Assembly: GCA_050946835.1 (NCBI GenBank)
Contig: JBMNVN010000002.1
Coordinates: 124,001 to 188,000, forward strand
Direction of reading: 5' to 3'
Length of the DNA: 64,000 nt
Source of the DNA: UBA1447 sp002329225
GTDB taxonomy: Bacteria; Bacillota; Clostridia; Oscillospirales; Acutalibacteraceae
Shown: positions 24,592 to 32,061 of the stretch, piece by piece
Layout: the number at the start of each line of letters is the position of its first letter
Position numbering within the stretch: position 1 is the stretch's first letter
The notes under the pieces: generated by a model
The model's database searches: none
What the model saw: the letters and a program-made list of their open reading frames with translations, nothing else
Told to the model about the DNA's origin: nothing
Position numbers and translations under genes: made by a program

Positions 24592-24613
24592 AAAAATTAG
24601 AATTACAAAAAGA

Positions 24614-24660
24614 TTCGGCAGAGAGATGTTAAGAAATCCGTTCTCTGCCGATATTTATTT
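24614..24660 (+). terminator. Terminator of alr
   Basis: TCGGCAGAGA and TCTCTGCCGA form a 10-bp stem with a 17-base loop, followed by TATTTATTTT. Confidence 0.75.
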
Positions 24661-24729
24661 TAAATTAAGTATGTTATAAACAAAGTTTTCGGGTATGACT
24701 TTGCCGCAAGCCGAGAGTAGTGAAATTAA

Positions 24730-24758
24730 TTGACAAATATGATAAAAAAGTTTAAAAT
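24730..24758 (+). promoter_or_regulatory. Promoter of lemA
   Basis: TTGACA, 17 bases, TAAAAT, 26 bases before the lemA start codon. Confidence 0.8.
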
Positions 24759-24784
24759 TATGGTGCGTGAAAGGAGATGTTTTT

Positions 24785-25342
24785 ATGCAATATATACTTT
24801 ATGCAATCGTTGCTGTAGTTGTTCTTGTGTTAATCTGGGTCGTTGCCACCTACAACAGTTTTATTAAGCTGCGCAACAAAGTTGAAGAAGCCTTTGCTAC
24901 AATGGATGTCTACTTGACAAAAAGATACGATTTAATTCCGAATCTGGTCGAAACCGTAAAAGGTTATGCGAAGCATGAGTCACAGACTCTGGAGAAGGTT
25001 ATAGCGGCCCGCAATATGGCTGCCGGAGCAAAAACTACGGAAGAAAAGGTAGCCGGCGAAAATATGCTGCAAGGAACACTTAAAACCCTGTTTGCTATTG
25101 CGGAAGCTTATCCGGAACTCAAGGCAAACACTAACTTTATTAACCTTCAGGGACAGCTTACCGAAATGGAAGGTGAAATCGCCAATTCGAGAAAGTACTA
25201 TAACGCAATAGTTAAGACCTTTAATACAAAGGTGGAGTTGTTCCCAAGCAATCTGATTGCCGGTTTGTTCAAGTTCACCCGCAAAACCATGTTTGAGGTG
25301 GAAGAAGCCGAGCAACGTCAAAATGTTAAAGTTCAGTTTTAG
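24785..25342 (+). CDS. lemA: LemA family protein
   Basis: 185 residues. An N-terminal membrane helix (YILYAIVAVVVLVLIWVVAT) is followed by the LemA signature NKVEEAFATMDVYLTKRYDLIPNLVETV and a four-helix bundle that sits outside or along the membrane. The ATG at 24785 follows AAAGGAGAT; an earlier GTG at 24767 precedes that site. LemA proteins are commonly paired with DUF2207 (YciQ/TPM-like) membrane proteins, as here, but their molecular role is unresolved. Confidence 0.92.
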   Translation: MQYILYAIVAVVVLVLIWVVATYNSFIKLRNKVEEAFATMDVYLTKRYDLIPNLVETVKGYAKHESQTLEKVIAARNMAAGAKTTEEKVAGENMLQGTLKTLFAIAEAYPELKANTNFINLQGQLTEMEGEIANSRKYYNAIVKTFNTKVELFPSNLIAGLFKFTRKTMFEVEEAEQRQNVKVQF

Positions 25343-25358
25343 TTATTATTTCTAATGC

Positions 25359-25390
25359 AAAAGGCCGCTGTATAATTATGGCGGCCTTTT
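25359..25390 (+). terminator. Terminator or attenuator between lemA and the DUF2207 gene
   Basis: AAAAGGCCGC and GCGGCCTTTT form a 10-bp stem with a 12-base loop and a six-T run. The loop contains TATAAT. Because it lies just before the DUF2207 ribosome binding site it may set the ratio of the two proteins. Confidence 0.75.
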
Positions 25391-25410
25391 TTAAAAAAGT
25401 GGGTGAAGAC

Positions 25411-27336
25411 TTGAAAAAAGCATTTTACGCTTTATTGTTTGTTTTGATTGCAGTTATTCTCGTACAAGGCAGCGCATTAGATGTCAAAGCCTCTGATTAT
25501 TCTATGGAAACAAGAGCATTTGATGTTGATATTGAGGTAAGAGAAGAATATATCTATGATGTGACCACCACTATAAAAGTGTTTTTTAATGTTCCGAAAC
25601 ACGGGATATACTATTATATCCCTTATGAGGGAGAGATTACCCGACTTATTGACGGTGAAAAGGATCTCAGTTTTTATAAAAACCGAATTTCAAGGGTTCG
25701 CGTACCCGGCTATAAGAAAGAAGTTACTCATGAATACGGTAATGTAGTTATAAGAATCGGTGATGCCGATAAAACACTGACCGGCGAGCATACCTATGTC
25801 ATTAAATACCGTTGCAAAGTAGGCGATGACGGAACGCATAAACTGGATGACGTCTATTGGAATATTTTTCCGCTCGATTGGGAATCACCCATAGAATCCG
25901 GAAAGTTTACCGTCACAATGCCGAAGTCTTTTGATCCCTCAAAGTTTGTGTTTGTAGGCGGAGCTTACGGCGGAACGGATACCGAATTGATGGATTACTC
26001 CGTAGACGGATTGACAGTTAAAGCTGAGCTTAAACAGCCTCTTCCTAAAGGGGAGACCGTTACATTTCGTTTGGAATTGCCCGAGGGTTACTTTATTAAA
26101 GATAATAGAATTTACCCGGTTATAGCATTCTTAATTCTGGGAACAACAGGCGTAATCTTTTTACTTTGGATTTTATTCGGTAGAAGTGAGAAAATCATCC
26201 CCGTAGTCAGCTTTAAACCCCCAAACGGTATGACCAGTGCGGAGACCGGCTATATTATAGACGGGACGGTTGATAATAAGGATCTGGTTTCTCTCCTTCT
26301 TTTTTGGGCCTCACAAGGCTGCATTTCAATTAACCAAATTGAAAACAATAACTTTGAGATTATTAAGAGGCAAAACTTACCGGATAGTTCAAAACCTTAT
26401 GAGCGAAAAATGTTTCATGATTTATTTAACGGCAGAGATAAAACGACTACGGATAAACTTACAAATTCCTTCTATACCACTTTGGGTACAACGAGAAATA
26501 TGCTTATTAACCACTTCGAATCTCCGCCTGAAAATAATTTATACAATAAAAAGTCGCTTATGTCTCGCAAAATCTCAAACCTGCTTATGCTCGTTCCGGC
26601 AGCCCTCTTTCTAATTTTAGGTATTTATAACGAAATGGCGGACGAAGGTTGGTATATAATAACGGCTTTTATTTTGGTATTCCTGTATTTTTTCTCAAAA
26701 CAATTGATAGAATCTTTTGACAAACGCAAGGCGATGTCAAGAGTTCGTTACATTATGACTGTTCTTATATCTATTATTCTTATTGCTGCAGTCGGTTTTG
26801 CAGTTTTTGCTGTCGGTACTTACGTTATCGGGCAGCCGATATTAGCCGCAATAACCGTTGCTTTAACCTTTTTCAGTATTTATCTTACCATGCGTATGAA
26901 AAAAAGAACTCCGCAAAGCAGACTCTGGATGCAGGAAATTTTGGGCCTAAGGAACTTTATTCAAACAGCCGAACTTGACAGAATTAAAATGTTAGTAGAG
27001 GAAACGCCGGAATACTTTTATAATGTTTTACCCTTTGCCTACGTTTTCGGCTTGACCGATAAATGGGCTAAGAATTTTGAGGGTATTGCAATGAGCCCGC
27101 CGGATTGGTACAGCTCTCCGTATGCAGCCGGTATGGGCATGGGTTACTTTAACACAATGATGTTTACGGATTCCCTTGAGAGAAGTATGAGAAGCGTTCA
27201 GACAAGCATGCAATCCAGACCGGCTCCCGAGGGGGGCGGCGGCGGTTTCAGCGGCGGCAGTAGCGGTGGCGGCGGTTTTAGCGGCGGAGGCTTCAGCGGA
27301 GGCGGAATGGGCGGCGGCGGAGGCGGAAGCTGGTAA
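25411..27336 (+). CDS. DUF2207 domain membrane protein with glycine-rich tail
   Basis: About 641 residues. From TTG 25411 the protein begins KKAFYALLFVLIAVILVQGSALDVKA, a clear signal peptide. The extracellular DUF2207 domain (about 30-230) contains FNVPKHGIYYYIPYEGEI and DDVYWNIFPLDWESPIESG. One membrane helix, a cytosolic stretch, two further helix pairs and a second soluble region follow. The tail is almost pure Gly, Phe and Ser, ending GGGGSW as in many relatives. An ATG at 25378 lies inside the terminator stem, and a GTG at 25399 is also in frame, so the start is not certain; GGTGA ahead of 25411 favours it. Partner of LemA by context. Confidence 0.88.
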   Translation: MKKAFYALLFVLIAVILVQGSALDVKASDYSMETRAFDVDIEVREEYIYDVTTTIKVFFNVPKHGIYYYIPYEGEITRLIDGEKDLSFYKNRISRVRVPGYKKEVTHEYGNVVIRIGDADKTLTGEHTYVIKYRCKVGDDGTHKLDDVYWNIFPLDWESPIESGKFTVTMPKSFDPSKFVFVGGAYGGTDTELMDYSVDGLTVKAELKQPLPKGETVTFRLELPEGYFIKDNRIYPVIAFLILGTTGVIFLLWILFGRSEKIIPVVSFKPPNGMTSAETGYIIDGTVDNKDLVSLLLFWASQGCISINQIENNNFEIIKRQNLPDSSKPYERKMFHDLFNGRDKTTTDKLTNSFYTTLGTTRNMLINHFESPPENNLYNKKSLMSRKISNLLMLVPAALFLILGIYNEMADEGWYIITAFILVFLYFFSKQLIESFDKRKAMSRVRYIMTVLISIILIAAVGFAVFAVGTYVIGQPILAAITVALTFFSIYLTMRMKKRTPQSRLWMQEILGLRNFIQTAELDRIKMLVEETPEYFYNVLPFAYVFGLTDKWAKNFEGIAMSPPDWYSSPYAAGMGMGYFNTMMFTDSLERSMRSVQTSMQSRPAPEGGGGGFSGGSSGGGGFSGGGFSGGGMGGGGGGSW

Positions 27337-27371
27337 ATTATAAATATATTATTTAATACGAGGTGATTTTA

Positions 27372-29060
27372 TTGTCAGCGCAAGGTTTAAACAAACATTG
27401 GTATAAAGAGATGGTGGTCTACCAGATTTGGCCGCGCAGTTTTTGTGACGGCAATGGGGACGGGATAGGGGACTTAAAAGGCATTATATCCAAACTGGAT
27501 TATATTAAGAGTCTTGGAGTTACAGCTATTTGGTTTTCTCCCCTATTCAAATCGCCTCAGAAAGACTACGGCTATGACGTTGCCGACTATCGAGATATTG
27601 CGCCCGAGTACGGTACACTTGAGGAGTTTAAAGAACTGCTGGAGCTTGCCCATTCCAAAGGCCTGAAAATTATTATGGACTTGGTTGTGAACCACAGCTC
27701 CGACCAACACGAATGGTTTAAAGAAAGCAGAAAAAGTGAAGATAATCCTTACCACGATTACTACTTTTGGCGCAAGGGCAGAAAAGGCGGAAAAAAACCT
27801 CCCAACAACTGGCTTTCCAGTTTTCCGGGCCCGGGTTGGGAATATGACGAAAAATTGGATAAATATTATCTGCACGTTTTTGCCGTTGAACAGCCGGATC
27901 TGAACCACGACAATCCGAAAGTCAGGGAAGAAATTAAAGACATACTTCGCTTCTGGCTGGATTTAGGCGTGGACGGCTTCCGTGAAGACGTAATTACTTA
28001 TATTTCTAAAAAAGACGGTCTCCCCAACGGTTTTCCCTTAATGCCTGCAGCCAGAGGCATAGAAAACTATGCAAACGGCCCCCGTATTCACGAATTTCTT
28101 TCCGAATACAAAAATGATGTTCTTAAGCATTATGACTGTGTGACAATAGGTGAAGCGCCCATGATGAGGCCTAAAGTTGCACTGAACTATATCACGGAAG
28201 GCCCCGATCAGGAACTTAATATGATGTTCCATTTTCAGCATATGGAAGCCGATTGCCTGTTTATCGAGTGGGTCAGGCGGCCTTTCAACCTGAGAAAACT
28301 CAAAAAAGTGTTCACTAATTGGCAAAACAAACTTTACGGCAAGGCCTGGAATGCCCTTTATATTGAAAACCACGACCATCCCCGTATAATAAGCCGCTAC
28401 GGCAGCGAAAAGTATAGAGTTGAAAGCGGCAAAATGCTTGCCACTATGTATATCTGTCAAAGAGGCACTCCCTTTATTTATCAAGGGCAGGAAATCGGTA
28501 TGACAAACCTGGAACTTCCCGAGCTGGAAATGTATGCAGATGTGGCAACGCAGAACACTTACAAGCTGTTTAGAAAACTTGGTTTTAAGCATGATAAAAT
28601 AATGGACATTGCAAAAACTGCCGCAAGAGATAACGCCCGTTCACCGGTTCAGTGGAATGACCAAAAGAATGCAGGCTTTACAACGGCGGATAAACCCTGG
28701 TTTTACATTAATAAAAACTACACCGAAGTCAATGTGGAAGCGGCGGAAAAAGACGAAAACTCTTTGCTCCATTATTACCGTAAACTTCTTAAATTGCGCA
28801 AGGAAAACCCTGTAATTATTTACGGCGACTACAAAGAGCATTATAAGAGAAGCAAAACCCTTTATGTTTATGAGCGTAATCTTGACGGTAAGCGTTTATT
28901 GACAATTAATTCCTTTACCGAGAAACCTGTAAAGTTCAAAGCGCCCAAGGGCTTTGATTTGAGCAAAGGCGAACTTGCTCTTTTAAATTATCCGGTAGAC
29001 AATCCGGGAGCAAACGAGTTTATAACAAAACCTTATGAAACAAGAACTTACCTGTTCTAA
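27372..29060 (+). CDS. GH13 alpha-glucosidase (oligo-1,6-glucosidase type)
   Basis: About 562 residues, cytosolic (no signal peptide). It begins HWYKEMVVYQIWPRSF, typical of GH13 exo-glucosidases. Conserved regions are DLVVNHSSDQH (I), DGFREDV with the nucleophile aspartate (II), TIGEAPM with the acid/base glutamate (III) and IENHDHPR with the transition-state aspartate (IV). The C-terminal beta-sandwich is present. It should hydrolyse alpha-glucosidic bonds of small oligosaccharides. TTG 27372 is 6 bases after GAGGTG. It follows the DUF2207 gene by 35 bases without an obvious own promoter, but a functional link is doubtful. Confidence 0.92.
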   Translation: MSAQGLNKHWYKEMVVYQIWPRSFCDGNGDGIGDLKGIISKLDYIKSLGVTAIWFSPLFKSPQKDYGYDVADYRDIAPEYGTLEEFKELLELAHSKGLKIIMDLVVNHSSDQHEWFKESRKSEDNPYHDYYFWRKGRKGGKKPPNNWLSSFPGPGWEYDEKLDKYYLHVFAVEQPDLNHDNPKVREEIKDILRFWLDLGVDGFREDVITYISKKDGLPNGFPLMPAARGIENYANGPRIHEFLSEYKNDVLKHYDCVTIGEAPMMRPKVALNYITEGPDQELNMMFHFQHMEADCLFIEWVRRPFNLRKLKKVFTNWQNKLYGKAWNALYIENHDHPRIISRYGSEKYRVESGKMLATMYICQRGTPFIYQGQEIGMTNLELPELEMYADVATQNTYKLFRKLGFKHDKIMDIAKTAARDNARSPVQWNDQKNAGFTTADKPWFYINKNYTEVNVEAAEKDENSLLHYYRKLLKLRKENPVIIYGDYKEHYKRSKTLYVYERNLDGKRLLTINSFTEKPVKFKAPKGFDLSKGELALLNYPVDNPGANEFITKPYETRTYLF

Positions 29061-29074
29061 ATCGAAAAATTAAA

Positions 29075-29119
29075 GTAACCGGATTGCAGAGCTTTTTTGC
29101 AATCCGGTTACTTTTTTTT
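29075..29119. terminator. Terminator between convergent genes
   Basis: GTAACCGGATTGCA and TGCAATCCGGTTAC form a 14-bp perfect stem, with eight T on the plus side. It ends the GH13 gene and lies where the minus-strand HAD gene ends. Confidence 0.9.
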
Positions 29120-29153
29120 AAAAACAAGATTGATTGTTTACTATGGAGTTTTA

Positions 29154-29726
29154 TTACTGCAGGTTTATCTCTTTAACTTTCCCTCCGGTTACCAAAAAGT
29201 TTTTTTTACCTAATGCAAAGAGGGGACCGTCATTTTTTAAGGAATCCGAATAAACGCAGTCGAACTCGTATTCAGGGATTTGCGCCTTAATTCTTCTGAT
29301 TTTTTCTTCACCTTTGCAGTTTCGCCCTTCAATAGTTCCCGTGTTCGGATTCATCCTTGTGCCTATCAGTATATCTACTTCGAATTTGTCGCAAATGCTC
29401 TGCAGCAGGAACTCCGGCGAGGCTGAGCAGACCACGGTGGGTAAACTGCGGTCCCTTTGGACAAAGAAGGGATATATATGCTTTTCGTTTTCTTCCCAAA
29501 AGGCTTCTACCATTTTCTTGTGGTCTACCGATTTCAAAAATGAAAACAGCTTGGATTTGTTTCTGTCCATATCGCCGATTTTAAAGATAAACTTAATTAA
29601 CGCAAAAAGCTGTTTGGGTAAATATCGTAACAGACTCGGCTGTTTTTTCAAACAAAACAGCCAGAATATTGTTTCCGAGTCTGTCGGGAAAACAGTTTTG
29701 TCAAAATCGTAAAGATTGGCTTTCAT
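29154..29726 (-). CDS. HAD-superfamily phosphatase (PSPase-like subfamily IB)
   Basis: 190 residues. Motif I is YDFDKTVF (D-x-D-x-T/V with the nucleophile aspartate), motif II the serine in VVCSASPEF, and the late motif YSDSLKNDGP supplies the metal-binding aspartates. The helical cap between motifs I and II (about residues 18-90) is of the type seen in phosphoserine phosphatase-like hydrolases. It begins only 2 bases after the GH95 stop, so it is the last gene of the operon and is translationally coupled. A sugar phosphate substrate is plausible from context but unproven. Confidence 0.82.
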   Translation of the reverse strand: MKANLYDFDKTVFPTDSETIFWLFCLKKQPSLLRYLPKQLFALIKFIFKIGDMDRNKSKLFSFLKSVDHKKMVEAFWEENEKHIYPFFVQRDRSLPTVVCSASPEFLLQSICDKFEVDILIGTRMNPNTGTIEGRNCKGEEKIRRIKAQIPEYEFDCVYSDSLKNDGPLFALGKKNFLVTGGKVKEINLQ

Positions 29727-29728
29727 AC

Positions 29729-32035
29729 TTATTTAACATCAACATCAAGTTTGTTTCCGTCAAGCTTATGTTCGGCACGGTAATCGCCCCAAACAACTTT
29801 TACCCTCCCCTTACCTTTGAGGGAATAAGCGGTCAATTTGCCGTTTTTCCATTTGATATCAACCAGTATGCCGCCCTTGGCAAGAAGCCCGTTAATGTGC
29901 CCTTTTTGCCATTTTGAGGGTAAGGCGGGTAAAAGCCAAATGTTTTCACCGTCGGATTGCATCAGCATCTCATTTATTCCGCTTACCGCACCGAAGTTAC
30001 CGTCTATCTGAAATGGAGGATGAGCGTCAAACAGATTGGCGTAAGTTCCGCCTCCGCCCATATAATTGAAGCTGCATGAACGGACAAAACGCAATTGCTT
30101 TTCCAATAAAGTCAGGGCTCTGTCGCCGTCTTTCAGGCGAGCCCAGAAGTTGATTTTCCAGCCGAGGCTCCAGCCGGTGCCGTCATCGCCCCTGAGTTCC
30201 AGTGTTTTGCGGCAGGCTTCAGTCAGTTCAGGTGTATCTTCCGTATTAATGAGGCGTGCCGGATGTAAGGCATAAAGGTGTGAAACATGACGGTGATGCG
30301 GCTCCCTTTCTTCATGCTCTTCATACCATTCCAAAAGCTGCCCCTTACTGCCGATTTGGAAGGGAAGCATAAGCTCAAGTTTTTGCTTTAGCAAAGCGGC
30401 AAAATCATGGTCGAAATCTAAAATCTCAGCGGAGCGTATGCAACTGATAAACAGGTCTTTGATAATAGCCATAGTCATTGTACTCGTCTGTGATACTGAA
30501 CATGACTTGCCCCGATATGTAAAGGTGTTTTCCGGCGAGGTGGAGGGCGCTGCAATCAAAGCGCCGTTTTTGTCCTCTACAAGGTAAAAAAGATAGAACT
30601 CCGCCGCCGACTTCATAATAGGATAAGCCGTATCCCTTAAAAACTCTTCATCCCGCATATACTCATAATGCTCAAAAAGATGACGGCAAAGCCAGCCCGA
30701 TGCCATGGGCCAGAATGCATAAACAGCCTGACCTGAAACGGGTACGGTATGACGCCAAAGGTCAATATTATGGTGGCAGACAAACCCCGGTGCATCATAA
30801 TGCTCTTTAGCTGTGGATATTCCGGATATTGAAATATCTTTAATCATCTCAATCAAAGGCAGATGAAGTTCCGGCATATTGCAGGGGAGCATAGGCCAAT
30901 AGTTCATTTCGGTGTTTATATTTACGGTATAATTTGAGTTCCAGGGGGGAACAATTTTTTCGTTCCATATTCCTTGCAAGTTCAGCGGTTGTGAACCCTC
31001 TCTTGAACCGGCTATAGCAAGGTATCTGCCGTAATTATATAGCAGGGAATAAAGCCCCCGGTCATTTTTCTTTTTCTCAAAAGCCTTTAATCTTTTATCG
31101 GTGGGGGTGTCGCTCCTGTTGTCGCTGCCGAGGTCAATTTCCACACGGTCAAAGTAGGAACGATAGTCTTCTATATGTGCAGCTCTAATCTCTTTATAAT
31201 CGCCGAGGTTTTCAAGCCGGCTCTTACAGGTTTTTTTGAACTCTTTACCGTTGATGAAAGGCTGATTTTGCCAACCGTTAAAACTTGTTTCGGCACAAAA
31301 ATATATAGCGGCTTCTTTGGCGCCGTTTACCGAAATAGAGGCTTTATCGAAGGTGACGGTACCGTTGCATATTACTCTTACGCCGCTGAGAAACTGAATT
31401 CCGCGCAATTCATCCTTATCGTTATAAACCATGTTATGATCAATGCCGCCGCTGTTAAACTCGGAAGGACATTCTCCTTCAAGCCAAAGTATATCGTCTT
31501 TCACATAAACCTTAGATTTTAGTTTACTGTTCAGCCTTATTTTAAAGTTCAGTTTTTCTTTCCCTTTGGCACTCAGGTGGATTGCAATGGTCTTATGGGG
31601 GAAGGAGGCAATGACTTCACGCTTGAAAACGGTGTCGTTTATCCTGTATTCGGTAAGCGCTGTAGCGGTAGTCAAATCCAGGCTGCGGCGATAACTTTCC
31701 GGTTTGCCCGGCTTTTCAAAATAAATTATGAGGTCACCAAGAGGCATGTAGGCCTGTGTTCGGGTAGCCAGCCATTCCTTTTCCAAGAGGTCTTGTGCTT
31801 CATTAAGCTTGCCGTCAAGAGCCAACTGCCTTGCTTTTGGAAAATGAACGTAGCTTCCCGTTCGGCTCCTGTCTTGAGGAAAGCCGGTCCAAAGCTCATC
31901 ATGGTTCAGAGCTAAACGCTCCCTGTCAAGACCTCCGAATATCATTGCGCCCAATGTTCCGTTTCCTACGGGCAAGGCCTGCGTCCAGGCACGGGCGGGT
32001 TTCGGGTAATGCAATAAAGTGCTCTCCGATTTCAT
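29729..32035 (-). CDS. GH95 family glycoside hydrolase (alpha-L-fucosidase/galactosidase type)
   Basis: 768 residues. The N-terminus LHYPKPARAWTQALPVGNGTLGAM and LNHDELWTG are hallmarks of GH95. The catalytic-site asparagines lie in NYTVNINTEMNYWP, and WARLKDGDRAL with the late FQIDGNFGAVSGI completes the alpha/alpha barrel. There is no signal peptide, so it acts in the cytosol on imported oligosaccharides. GGAGG precedes the ATG. It lies 26 bases behind the fused E1 gene. The family covers 1,2-alpha-L-fucosidases and alpha-L-galactosidases; which applies cannot be read. Confidence 0.93.
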   Translation of the reverse strand: MKSESTLLHYPKPARAWTQALPVGNGTLGAMIFGGLDRERLALNHDELWTGFPQDRSRTGSYVHFPKARQLALDGKLNEAQDLLEKEWLATRTQAYMPLGDLIIYFEKPGKPESYRRSLDLTTATALTEYRINDTVFKREVIASFPHKTIAIHLSAKGKEKLNFKIRLNSKLKSKVYVKDDILWLEGECPSEFNSGGIDHNMVYNDKDELRGIQFLSGVRVICNGTVTFDKASISVNGAKEAAIYFCAETSFNGWQNQPFINGKEFKKTCKSRLENLGDYKEIRAAHIEDYRSYFDRVEIDLGSDNRSDTPTDKRLKAFEKKKNDRGLYSLLYNYGRYLAIAGSREGSQPLNLQGIWNEKIVPPWNSNYTVNINTEMNYWPMLPCNMPELHLPLIEMIKDISISGISTAKEHYDAPGFVCHHNIDLWRHTVPVSGQAVYAFWPMASGWLCRHLFEHYEYMRDEEFLRDTAYPIMKSAAEFYLFYLVEDKNGALIAAPSTSPENTFTYRGKSCSVSQTSTMTMAIIKDLFISCIRSAEILDFDHDFAALLKQKLELMLPFQIGSKGQLLEWYEEHEEREPHHRHVSHLYALHPARLINTEDTPELTEACRKTLELRGDDGTGWSLGWKINFWARLKDGDRALTLLEKQLRFVRSCSFNYMGGGGTYANLFDAHPPFQIDGNFGAVSGINEMLMQSDGENIWLLPALPSKWQKGHINGLLAKGGILVDIKWKNGKLTAYSLKGKGRVKVVWGDYRAEHKLDGNKLDVDVK

Positions 32036-32061
32036 TATTCCAACCTCCGCAAATGTTTTGA

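Noticed and set aside
25378..25410. ATG at 25378 as start of the DUF2207 protein
   Set aside because: It lies inside the terminator stem with no ribosome binding site, and the extra residues precede a complete signal peptide.
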